The notes beneath the pieces are model-generated. The model searched no databases, was not told the origin of the DNA, and worked only from the letters and a program-made list of their open reading frames with translations. Positions 21,331 through 30,236 of a DNA stretch of 64,000 nt are shown here, piece by piece. The stretch comes from CALZJC01 sp963781065 (GTDB lineage: Bacteria > Acidobacteriota > Thermoanaerobaculia > Multivoradales > JAHEKO01), in the NCBI GenBank assembly GCA_963781065.1, contig CAWAET010000024.1, positions 57,574 to 121,573 on the forward strand, given 5' to 3'. The position numbers were made by a program, and so were the translations under genes. The stretch's first letter is position 1, and every line of letters starts with the position of its first letter.

Positions 21331-22593
21331 ATGCTCGCCGCGATCCTGGCCGTCGGCTCCGAGCTGTTGGGGACCGAGAGGCTCGACACCAACTCGCTGC
21401 TGCTCACCCGGCAGCTCGAGCGCTACGGCGTGCGTCTGAGCCGCAAGGCGGTGGTCGGCGACGACGCCGCGGAGCTCGAGGCGGTACTGCTCGAGCTGTT
21501 CGCCGCGGCCGACCTGGTGCTGGTCACGGGCGGCCTGGGACCGACCGCCGACGATCTCACCCGGCGGGCGGCGGCCGCGGCGCTCGGTCGCCGGCTGCAC
21601 GAGAGCGCCGAGATCGTCGCCGACATCGAGGCCAAGTTCGCCTCGTTCGGCATGAAGATGGCGCGGGTCAATCGCCGGCAGGCCGAGGTGATCGAGGGCG
21701 CCACGGTGCTCGCCAACGGCCGCGGCACCGCGCCCGGTCAGCGGGTCGACCACGAGCGCGGCACCCTGTTCCTGTTCCCCGGTGTGCCGCACGAGCTCGA
21801 GGCGATGACCGAGGGCGCCCTGGTGCCCTGGCTCGAGCGCCACGGCGGCCGGCAGCCGATCGAGATGCGCCTGTTCAAGGTCGCCTGCGTGCCCGAATCC
21901 ACCGCCGAGGAGACGCTGGCTCCGGCCTACGAGGAGTTCGGCGCCGAGTCGATCGCGGTGCTGGCGTCGGCGGGCGAGCTGCAGATCCGGTTGACCGCGC
22001 GCGGCGGCGCCGCCGGCCCGGGCGGGCTCGACCGGCTCGAGAGACGGGTGGCCGAGCTGATGGGCGAGACCGTCTTCAGCCGCCGGCTCGACCAGACTCT
22101 CGAGTCGGTGGTCGGCGAGCTGCTGGGCGCTGCCGGCCGGACCGTGGCCACCGCCGAGTCCTGTACCGGCGGTCTGGTGGCCGAGCGGCTGACCCGGGTG
22201 GCCGGCAGCAGCGGCTGGTTCGTCGGCTCGGCGGTGACCTACGCCGACCGGCTCAAAGTGGCGCTTCTGGGCGTCGATACCGAGCTGATCGCGCGTCACG
22301 GCGCGGTCAGCCGCCCGGTGGCGGAGGCGATGGCGGTGGGCGTCCGCGAGCGGCTGGGCAGCGACTTCGGCTTGGCCGTCACCGGCATCGCCGGCCCCGG
22401 CGGCGGCAGTGCGGAGAAGCCGGTCGGCACCGTTCACCTGGCGCTGGCGGGCCCGGGCGGCGGCGAGCCGGCGCATCGGCTGCTGCGGCTGCCGGGGGAC
22501 CGCGGCCGGGTGCGGCAGCTGACCAGCCATTGGGCCCTGGACCTGTTGCGCCGGCGGCTGCTGGCCGAGACCGGCGACCCGCTCCCCGGATGA
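21331..22593 (+). CDS. cinA: CinA family protein with nicotinamide-nucleotide amidohydrolase domain
   Basis: A protein of 420 residues, the full-length CinA size. The N-terminal MoCF/COG1058 domain carries VGSELL, DTNS and VTGGLGPTADDLTR. The C-terminal PncC-type domain carries TVATAESCTGGLVAERLT and GIAGPGGGSAEKPVGTV. The enzyme deamidates NMN in pyridine nucleotide recycling, and the N-terminal domain may hydrolyse ADP-ribose. Its stop overlaps thpR (ATGA). It diverges from the 20.2-21.2 kb gene. Confidence 0.95.
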   Translation: MLAAILAVGSELLGTERLDTNSLLLTRQLERYGVRLSRKAVVGDDAAELEAVLLELFAAADLVLVTGGLGPTADDLTRRAAAAALGRRLHESAEIVADIEAKFASFGMKMARVNRRQAEVIEGATVLANGRGTAPGQRVDHERGTLFLFPGVPHELEAMTEGALVPWLERHGGRQPIEMRLFKVACVPESTAEETLAPAYEEFGAESIAVLASAGELQIRLTARGGAAGPGGLDRLERRVAELMGETVFSRRLDQTLESVVGELLGAAGRTVATAESCTGGLVAERLTRVAGSSGWFVGSAVTYADRLKVALLGVDTELIARHGAVSRPVAEAMAVGVRERLGSDFGLAVTGIAGPGGGSAEKPVGTVHLALAGPGGGEPAHRLLRLPGDRGRVRQLTSHWALDLLRRRLLAETGDPLPG

Positions 22594-23168
22594 GGCTGTT
22601 CGTCGCCCTGCCCCTGCCCGGCGAAGTCCGCCGGCCGCTGGCCGAGAAGGCCACGGAGCTCGCGCGGCGGCTGCCCGCGGCCCGCTGGGTGCCGGCCGCC
22701 AACCTGCATCTGACGCTGGCGTTTCTCGGCGAGACCGAAGCGGACCGTGTCGGCGGGCTCGGCCGCGCGCTGGCCGGCTGCTTCGAATCCCGCCCGCCGG
22801 TGACGCTGCGGCTGGGCGGCGGCGGCTGTTTCCCGCCCCGCCGGCCCGCCCGGGTGGCCTGGGTCGGATTCGAGGCGCCGGCGGCGCTGCTGGAGCTGCA
22901 GCGGGAGGTGGCGTCGGCGGTGGGGGAGTGGCTTGGAGTGGCGCCGGAGGGGCGGCCGTTCCATCCCCACCTGACCCTGGCGCGGCCCCGCCGGCCGTGG
23001 CCGCGGCCGGCCGTGGCTCTGTGGGCCGAGGCGTTCGCCGGACCTCAGGGACCGGCCTTCGAGGTCGGCGAGGGCCGCCTGATGCGCAGCCATCTCGGCC
23101 CGGGCGGCGCCCGCCACGAGTCGCTGGAGACCTACCCGCTGGCCGGCGCGGGCGGCGGCGCGGTGTGA
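22590..23168 (+). CDS. thpR: RNA 2',3'-cyclic phosphodiesterase
   Basis: A protein of 192 residues of the 2H phosphoesterase family. The two catalytic motifs are HLTLAFLGE near residue 46 and HPHLTLAR near residue 125. It opens 2',3'-cyclic phosphates on RNA and is also known as the LigT type. The cinA-thpR pairing is common (often followed by recA). Here gpsA follows instead. Confidence 0.92.
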   Translation: MRLFVALPLPGEVRRPLAEKATELARRLPAARWVPAANLHLTLAFLGETEADRVGGLGRALAGCFESRPPVTLRLGGGGCFPPRRPARVAWVGFEAPAALLELQREVASAVGEWLGVAPEGRPFHPHLTLARPRRPWPRPAVALWAEAFAGPQGPAFEVGEGRLMRSHLGPGGARHESLETYPLAGAGGGAV

Positions 23169-23280
23169 CAAGCTTGCAACCCGTGGTGGACGTCTCGAGG
23201 GTCGCGCGGCCAGAAATCGCGGGTTCGCATCTACGGCGTGAGGAGCGGTCGATGCGGCGGATCGGACTGGGAGCGAGCTC

Positions 23281-24297
23281 GTGGCCGAGGTGATCGGAGT
23301 TCTGGGCGCCGGCTCGTGGGGCACGGCGCTGGCCGTCCACCTGGCCCGGGACGGTCGCCGGGTGCGGCTCTGGTGCCGGCGCCGGGAGCTGGCGGAGGAG
23401 TTGGCCGCCGAGGGCGCCAACCGCCGCTACCTGCCCGATGCGACGCTGCCCGAAACGCTCGAGCCCACCGCCGAGCTCGGCCTGCTGGCCGGCTGCGAGA
23501 CGGTCCTGGTGGTGGTGCCCTCGCACGGTTTTCGCGAGGTCGTGCGCCGCTTCCTGGCCGAGACCTCCGCGGGGAACCGGCCGACCCTGGTCTCCTCGAC
23601 CAAGGGGGTCGATGCCGAGACCCTCGAGCGGATGAGCCAGGTGACCGCCGCCGAGGCCGAGCGCGCTGGGCGCGAGGTCGACTTCGCCGTCGTCTCGGGC
23701 CCGACCTTCGCCGCCGAGCTGGCGGCCGGCGTGCCCAGCGCCGCGGTCGTCGCCTCGGCCGACGACGACGTGGCGCGGCGCCTGCAGGAGCTCATGTCCA
23801 CCGCCCGCTTCAGGCTCTACCGCTCGGATGACGTCATCGGCGTCGAGCTTGGCGGGGCGGCCAAAAACGTCATCGCCATCGCGGCCGGCGTCGCCACCGG
23901 GCTGGGCCTGGGTCACAACACCCTGGCCGCGCTGATCACCCGCGGCCTGCACGAGATGGTGCGGCTGGGGGTCGCTTCGGGCGGCCGGGCGCCGACTTTC
24001 TCCGGCCTGGCGGGGCTGGGCGATCTGGTGCTGACCTGCACCGGCGGGCTGTCGCGCAACCGCCGCACCGGCATCGAGCTGGCCGCCGGCAAGAGCCTGG
24101 AGGAGATCCAGGGAGCGACCACCATGGTTGCCGAGGGCGTCCGCAATTCGGCCTCGATCAACCGGCTGGCCGGCCGGCTGGGCATCGAGCTGCCGATCAC
24201 CGAGCAGATGATGGGCATCATCGCCGGCGACACCACCCCCCAGGAGGCGATCCACGCGCTGATGACCCGGGCGCTCAAGGCCGAGGCCGAACTGTGA
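23281..24297 (+). CDS. gpsA: Glycerol-3-phosphate dehydrogenase [NAD(P)+]
   Basis: A protein of 338 residues. It makes sn-glycerol-3-phosphate for phospholipid synthesis. The dinucleotide fold is IGVLGAGSWGTALAVHLA. STKGV, the VSGPTFAAE block and the catalytic lysine region GGAAKNVIAIAAG are present, with LGDLVLTCTGGLSRNRRTG near the end. The start is a GTG after a GGGAGCGAG stretch. The stop overlaps guaA by four bases. Confidence 0.96.
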   Translation: MAEVIGVLGAGSWGTALAVHLARDGRRVRLWCRRRELAEELAAEGANRRYLPDATLPETLEPTAELGLLAGCETVLVVVPSHGFREVVRRFLAETSAGNRPTLVSSTKGVDAETLERMSQVTAAEAERAGREVDFAVVSGPTFAAELAAGVPSAAVVASADDDVARRLQELMSTARFRLYRSDDVIGVELGGAAKNVIAIAAGVATGLGLGHNTLAALITRGLHEMVRLGVASGGRAPTFSGLAGLGDLVLTCTGGLSRNRRTGIELAAGKSLEEIQGATTMVAEGVRNSASINRLAGRLGIELPITEQMMGIIAGDTTPQEAIHALMTRALKAEAEL

Positions 24298-25861
24298 CCG
24301 CGCGCACCGACAGCGGCGCCCCGGGCGGCCACCAGACGGTCCTGATCCTCGATTTCGGCAGTCAGTACACCCAGCTGATCGCCCGCCGGGTGCGCGAGAA
24401 CCGGGTCTACTGCGAGGTCCACCCCTGCGACCTGGATTTGGAGTCCGCCCGCGCCCTCGAGCCGATCGGGGTGATCCTCTCGGGCGGCCCGGGCAGTGTC
24501 TACGAGGAGGGCGCGCCGGAGGCCGATCCGCGTCTGCTCGAACTGGGCGTGCCGGTGCTGGGGATCTGCTACGGCATGCAGCTGCTGGCCCACCGGCTGG
24601 GCGGCGAGGTCGAGCCCAGCGACCAGCGCGAGTACGGCCGGGCGCGCATCGCCGTCTCCCATCCCGGCGCCTTGTTCGCCGGCCTCGAGCAGCGCGAGGA
24701 CGTCTGGATGAGCCACGGCGACCGGGTGCGCCGGCCGCCGGCGGGGTTCACCGTCTGCGCCACCACCGACACCGTGCCGATCGTCGCCATCGAGAACGCC
24801 GAGCGCCGCCTCTACGGCATCCAGTTCCACCCCGAGGTCTCGCACACCGTGTCCGGCGGCGAGATCCTGCGCAATTTCCTCTACGGGGTCTGCGGCGCCC
24901 GCGGCGACTGGGCGATGGCCTCGTTTCTCGAGGAGGCGGTGGCGTCGATCCGCGCCCGCGCCCCCGAGGGCGGCCTGCTGTGCGGCATTTCCGGCGGCGT
25001 CGACTCGGCGGTCGTGGCGATGCTGCTCAAACGCGCCGTCGGCGACCGGTTGACCGCGTCTTCGTCGACAACGGCCTGCTGCGCAAGGGCGAGGTGCAGC
25101 AGGTGCGCCACGGCCTGCGCGAGGAGCTCAAGCTGCCGGTGGTCGTGGCGGAGGCGGCGCCGCGGTTTCTCGCCGCGCTGGCCGGCGTCGAGGACCCGGA
25201 GGAGAAGCGCCGCCGGATCGGCCACGTCTTCATCGAGGTCTTCCAGCAGGAGGCTGCCCGGCTCGAGGGCGTCCGCTATCTGGCTCAGGGCACGCTCTAC
25301 CCGGACGTCATCGAGTCGGTCTCGGTCAAGGGCCCGTCGGCGGTGATCAAGACCCACCACAACGTCGGCGGCCTGCCCGAGGAGCTCGGCTTCGAGCTCA
25401 TCGAGCCGCTGCGCGGGCTGTTCAAGGACGAGGTCCGCCAGCTCGGCCGCGAGCTGGGCCTGCCCGAGGAGTACATCGGCCGCCACCCCTTCCCGGGGCC
25501 GGGGCTGGCGGTGCGCATCCTCGGCGAGGTCACCGCCGAGCGGCTGGCGGTGCTGCGCGAGGCCGACGCCATCTTCCTCGAGGAGCTCCGCCGCCGCGGC
25601 TACTACGACAAGGTCGGCCAGGCCTTCGCCGTGCTGCTGCCGGTCCGCAGCGTCGGCGTGATGGGCGACTACCGCACCTACGAGAACGTCGTCGCCCTGC
25701 GCGCCGTCGAGACCCAGGACTTCATGACCGCCGACTGGAGCCAGCTGCCGCACGACCTGCTGGCCGACACGGCGAACCGGATCGTCAACGAGGTGGCCGG
25801 CGTCAACCGGGTGGTCTACGACATCACCTCGAAGCCGCCGGCGACCATCGAGTGGGAATGA
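24294..25861 (+). CDS. guaA: GMP synthase (glutamine-hydrolysing), frameshifted
   Basis: Together two frames give a complete GuaA of about 522 residues. The N-terminal class I amidotransferase contains LDFGSQYTQLIARRVRE, the nucleophile motif VLGICYGMQLLA and FHPEVSHT. The ATP-pyrophosphatase domain starts SGGVDSAVVAMLLKRAVGDR in the same frame and continues one frame away as VFVDNGLLRKGE to KPPATIEWE. The break is at about 25050-25058, and the length is 3n+2, consistent with one lost base. GuaA converts XMP to GMP and is usually essential without salvage. hpt in the same window could bypass it, but a sequencing error is simpler. Confidence 0.9.
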
Positions 25862-26112
25862 GGTTCGGCCGGCCGACCGGGCCGCCGCGCTTCGCGATTC
25901 TCACCCGCGCCGGGTGCCACCTGTGCGACGAGATGGCGGTGGAGCTCGAGGCCGCCGGGCTGGAGTTCGAGAGCGTCGACGTCGACGGGGACCCGGAGCT
26001 GCGGGCACGCTTCGGCGACGTCGTGCCGGTGCTGCTGCGCGACGGCAAGCCGGTGGCCAAGGTGCGGGTGGACGCGGCGAAGCTGCGGCGGCTGGTGCGG
26101 CGGCGGCGTTGA
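25858..26112 (+). CDS. Glutaredoxin-like thiol-disulfide protein
   Basis: A protein of about 84 residues (start overlapping the guaA stop as ATGA; an ATG six bases earlier is possible). It has a thioredoxin fold with the active-site motif CHLC in LTRAGCHLCDEM and the cis-proline strand VVPVLLRDGK. It matches the short glutaredoxin-like DUF836 group. The partner is unknown. It marks the right end of the left-hand core block. Confidence 0.82.
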   Translation: MRFGRPTGPPRFAILTRAGCHLCDEMAVELEAAGLEFESVDVDGDPELRARFGDVVPVLLRDGKPVAKVRVDAAKLRRLVRRRR

Positions 26113-26547
26113 GCCTTGTGCAACCGATGTAGCGAGCCCGTAAGGGGATGAGGCTGGCTGCCGGAGCGGTCCCCTCTGCGGCCGGGGTGCGCGCCGCCGC
26201 TGCGCGGCCCTCGACGTCGAGGCTCCAGGTCTTGGTGCCGGGGCGTGGGTCGTGGCCCTGCCAGGAGGGGGTCGCGTTTCATGGTATCGTTCGGAGGGTT
26301 TATTCTTTATCTTCATAATGCATTTAATAATGTAGCGGCTCGGGGCCGCAGGCATGTCGGCGACGATCTCATTCAAGAGCGCGGCGCCGACTAGTCGCCG
26401 GGCGACCCGCCGGCAGAAAGGAGTGTAGTTCTCCACAGAGATGAGTCGCAGAGCCCTGACAGACTGCGAAGGGCCGCTCGAGACGCCGAGGCCGGAGCGT
26501 GAACTGGCGGCGATGGAGACGCCGAGGGCCGGATCGGAGATGCTGTA
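26113..26547. other. Intergenic stretch at the left edge of the accessory island
   Basis: No gene recognised. An unusually AT-rich run at about 26299-26334 stands out against the GC-rich background and could hold a promoter for the kinase (CATAAT at 26314-26319 resembles a -10). No clear -35 is seen. Confidence 0.4.
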
Positions 26548-28651
26548 ATGTCGTCCCAATCGCAGGGCGGGCTGCTGCCGGTTTCTGTCGAAGCGCTGAT
26601 ACCGCTTTGTAGCGGTTTGGTCTTCATCTATGGCCTCTTGATTCCGTTCCACCTGCTCGAGCTGGAAAGCCCGGCCGGCATGATCATGGCCCTTGTCGAC
26701 GGGCTCTTGGCGGCCTTCTTCCTCGCCCAGCGGCGGGCCCTTCTCAAGGGAGGAATCTCGAGTCGCCAAGTGCGGGCTATCGCGGCAACGGACATCGGCC
26801 TGCCGTACCTGAGTGTCCTGCTGCTCTTCTTGCTCAAGTTGGACCAGGATCTCGAGCCGGACCCGACGCTCACCGGCTTCGTTCTGGTCATTCTCGTCGG
26901 CAGCGGCGCTTTCCTACTCTCGCTCCGTTGGTTTGTTGTCGCCGTGGCTACGATCTCGGTTAGTTGGGGATCGCTTCTCCTGACGGTGACGCCGGAAGTC
27001 TACGGTCTTCAGTTCCTTGCCGTCCTACTGACATCCGTCTGTCTGGCTGCGGCGGTCTTTATCTCTCGTCGCCGCAACCTGCTGGCTGGCCTGGAGCGCG
27101 AGCGCACCCTCGGAGTGCTATCGCGCGCCGTAGAGCAGAGCTCTAGTGTGGTACTGATCACCAACCCCGAGGGCGACATCACCTACGTTAACCCCAAGTT
27201 TACCGAGGTCACTGGTTACGAGCCTGATGAGGTGCTTGGCCGAAACCCGCGGATACTGAAATCCGGCGATACATCACCGGACGTCTACACTGCGCTTTGG
27301 GACACTCTGAAGCGTGGCGACGCCTGGCACGGCGAGTTCAAGAATACCACCAAGTCTGGCGAGCCCTACTGGGCGCTGGCCTCGATCTCACCGACCCTCG
27401 ACGAGGAAGGTCAGGTCGTGAATTATGTGGGAGTTCAGGAAGACATCACCGGCCGCAAGAGGTCCGAGGAGGTACTAGTCAAAGCGCAGAGACTGGAAGC
27501 GATCGGTCGGTTGGTGAGCGGCATTGCCCACGACTTCAACAACCTGCTGACCTCGATTCTCGGCTTCAGCGAGATAGCGGCCTCCGAGCTGGGGGAGGAC
27601 AGCGCCGCCTGCCGTCCCTATCTCGAACAGGTGACTACAGCCGGGGAGACCGCAGCGGCACTCACTCGTCAGCTCCTCGCCGTGGGCCGCCAACAAGTTC
27701 TACGGCCGCAGACGCTCGACTTGAACGCAGAGATTTCAAAGACTGAAGGGCTGCTCGGCCGAACTCTTGGCGAAGACGTCGAGGTGGTGATGAGCCTCGA
27801 TCCGGAGGTCGGGCGGATCCGGGCCGACCCCGGTCAGTTGCAGCAGGTTCTGCTCAACCTGGCCGTCAACGCCCGTGACGCGATGCCGACAGGCGGAGTC
27901 CTCAGCTTCGAGACCAGCAATACAGTGATCGACGACGACTATTTGTCGACCCACCTGGGTGCGCAATCCGGGTCGTTCGTCATGCTGGCCGTCACTGATT
28001 CCGGCTGCGGCATGACTAGCGAGACTCTCAAGCAGATCTTTGAACCGTTCTTCACCACCAAGAAGGGGGCCACGGGAACCGGTCTCGGGCTGGCCACGAC
28101 CTACGGCATCATCAAACAAAGCGGCGGCTACATCTGGGCTTATAGCGAGCCCGAGAAGGGTACGACCTTCAAGATCTACATGCCTCGATGCGACGCCGCC
28201 GTTGAGGCACTGTCGCCGGAGACGGCGTTGTCAGGGGTCGACGGCGACGAGACAGATTCTCCTTGTCGAGGACGATGACCGCATCCGAGAGCTGCTCTCG
28301 GGTGTTCTCGCCAACCACGGGTACACAGTCCTCGGTGCCTCGTGCTCAGAGGATGCAGTCAGCATAGCCACCGACCCCGAAACCCCGATTGATCTGCTTG
28401 TCGCGGATCTGGTACTGCCCACAGACAACGGCCTTTGGCTTGCTGAGCGCCTTTGTCGCGAGCGGGCTTCGCTCAAGGTCCTGCTGATGACCGGTTACGC
28501 CGAGAAGACCCTGCGGCGCAAGCACGCTCTCGATCCAAGGTTTCCTTTGCTGACGAAGCCCTTCAGCATTCGGGTCTTCCTCAGAACCGTGCGCAAGGTG
28601 ATCGACGGCGGCCAGTTGGCCCACCAGGACCAGCGGAGGGTCAGCCAATGA
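26548..28651 (+). CDS. Membrane PAS hybrid sensor histidine kinase with receiver domain, frameshifted
   Basis: About 700 residues across two frames. Five to six hydrophobic segments fill residues 1-175. A PAS/PAC domain follows (about 190-310; LITNPEGDITYVNPKFTEVTGY). Then come HisKA with phospho-acceptor His at about 328 (GIAHDFNNLLTS), an HATPase with NLAVNARDAMP, DSGCGM and GTGLGLATTYGI, and, after a break near 28253-28257, a receiver domain (ILLVEDDDRIREL, VADLVLP, LLTKPF). Length is 3n+1, consistent with one inserted base. Signal and target are unknown. The stop overlaps the following response regulator. Confidence 0.85.
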
Positions 28652-29037
28652 GCGATACGGCACGCCGTGTCCTCGTTCTCGACGATGACCCCGGGATCCT
28701 GAGCCTGCTTGCCGCGCGCCTCGGCAAGCTGCCGATCCATCTCGTTCAATGCACCGAGATCGAAGCCGCCGAGACCCTCATGGATCACATGGGATTCGGC
28801 GTGCTCGTTTGTGATCTCGAGGTATCTCAGCTCGGCGGGCTGGAGGGAATCCGACTGATCCGCCACGCAGTCACCAACTTCGCGCCAGACCGAAGTGATC
28901 ATCTTCAGTGGCAACGTCACGCCACTTGCCTACCAGATGGCGACCGCAATGGGGGTAGCTGAGAGTCTGCAAGAAGCCGGGTGATCTGGGCAAACTCGTG
29001 CAGCTCGTGGGCGAGCTCACGACTGTGCTGGCGCCCG
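28648..29037 (+). pseudogene. Response-regulator receiver domain, disrupted (probably the N-terminus of a REC-EAL protein)
   Basis: It begins ATG with RRVLVLDDDPGILSLLAARLG, and the phospho-acceptor region is VLVCDLEV. The reading frame then breaks near 28880. TEVIIFSGNVTPLAYQMATAMGV continues one frame on, and a second break near 28972 leads to KPGDLGKLVQLVGELTTVL. The start frame equals the frame of the EAL domain that follows. An original REC-EAL fusion with mutually cancelling indels is therefore plausible. Confidence 0.65.
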
Positions 29038-29850
29038 ATGGAGTACCAAGAGCACCAGCATCAGCTCACGGCCATCGAACCTCTCGAGAGGGTTGTTGAA
29101 TCGCAAAGGATCTCGACGGTATTCCAGCCCATCATCGAGCTGAGCAACAACGGCGCGCCAGACAGGCTGTTCGGGATCGAGGCGTTGTCGCGCGGCCCGC
29201 AGGGGTCATTCCTCCGAAACCCGATGATCCTCTTCGACTATGCGGTCCGCAAGGAGCTAGTGTTCCAGACCGACACACTGTGCATCAGAGGCGCCTTGCG
29301 CGCGGGACGAGAGATGTCGACGGATGCTCGTCTATTCGTCAACACTCATCCGAGGGCCCTGTCGCATCCGGACTACCCCGCGAGCCTCCAAAGCCTCCTG
29401 GAGGTCTATGAAGTACCCCGCGACCGTGTCGTGCTGGAGGTAACCGAGCAGTCGGCGATTCTCGACCCGAGAGGGCTGGCCGCCATCCTCGAACAGGTCC
29501 GGGATCAGGGCGTCCAGGTCGCCCTCGACGATTTCGGCGAAGGCTCGTCGAATCTCCACCTGATTCACGATCTGCGGCCCGAGTTCTTGAAGATCAGCGG
29601 GCTCTTCTGTGACGGCATCGACGAAGCACCGATCAAGCAAGCGATGGTGAGAGCTGCGGTGGGAGTGAGCCGGGATCTCGGGATAAAGACGGTCATGGAG
29701 AGAGTCGAAACCGACCGGGAGCTCGACACGGTGCGCGCCTTGGGCGTCGACTACGTCCAGGGGTATCACTTCGGGCGACCTCAGACCCATCAGGAGCTAG
29801 CCGTCTCCTGGCCGAGAGACTTCGGCACCAGCCGGTCGGCGGCGTGCTAG
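29038..29850 (+). CDS. EAL-domain cyclic-di-GMP phosphodiesterase
   Basis: 270 residues from the ATG at 29038. The domain is full length, with STVFQPII, the signature EALSR, substrate/metal residues in LFVNTHP and LEVTEQSAI, DDFGEGSSN, the catalytic-lysine strand EFLKISG, VMERVET and the final YVQGYHFGRP. The metal and general-base residues appear present, so hydrolysis of c-di-GMP to pGpG is expected. It is linked to the kinase and receiver upstream and may be the output domain of that pathway. Confidence 0.85.
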   Translation: MEYQEHQHQLTAIEPLERVVESQRISTVFQPIIELSNNGAPDRLFGIEALSRGPQGSFLRNPMILFDYAVRKELVFQTDTLCIRGALRAGREMSTDARLFVNTHPRALSHPDYPASLQSLLEVYEVPRDRVVLEVTEQSAILDPRGLAAILEQVRDQGVQVALDDFGEGSSNLHLIHDLRPEFLKISGLFCDGIDEAPIKQAMVRAAVGVSRDLGIKTVMERVETDRELDTVRALGVDYVQGYHFGRPQTHQELAVSWPRDFGTSRSAAC

Positions 29851-30125
29851 GTTCTCGTGATTTCATCCGGCGCCTGCCCCGACGTTCGATTCGAACTGGA
29901 TCTCGACCCGGCTACCAGCCAGGCTCTGGCCGACCTCGGCAGACCGAACAGGTGATGATGAACCTCGCGATCAACGTGCGCGAGCGGCGGGCGGTGCTGC
30001 CGTCTCCGATGCACTTTCTGCACAAACCGTTCACTCCCAGGACCCTGATCGCAGCATCCCGCGGGGTGCTGGACGAGTGGAAACCAGCCGAAGAAACCCG
30101 GCGCCACGCGCTGTCGGGTTCGAGC
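29851..30125 (+). pseudogene. Remnant of a hybrid histidine kinase (internal deletion)
   Basis: The stretch contains TEQVMMNLAINVR, the N-box helix of an HATPase domain. It is followed almost directly by FLHKPFTPRTLIAASRGVLDEW, the last helix of a receiver domain. Roughly the rest of the ATPase domain and most of a receiver are missing between them, and other parts are out of frame. This is a deletion relic related to the kinases on either side. Confidence 0.65.
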
Positions 30126-30236
30126 TCGCGGGGTTGATTGTGGACAGCTTCGGCCGATCCAGCCAACTGCGCCGGCTGTCTCCTGACGCCCAATCTGCCT
30201 GGGTGATCGCTGGCCTGACGACTCAGGGAGGGCGCT

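Noticed and set aside
24294..25861. Programmed frameshifting in guaA (and mutS, trxB)
   Set aside because: No slippery heptamer with a downstream pseudoknot is evident, and these families are not known to use frameshifting. A base error explains the data more simply.
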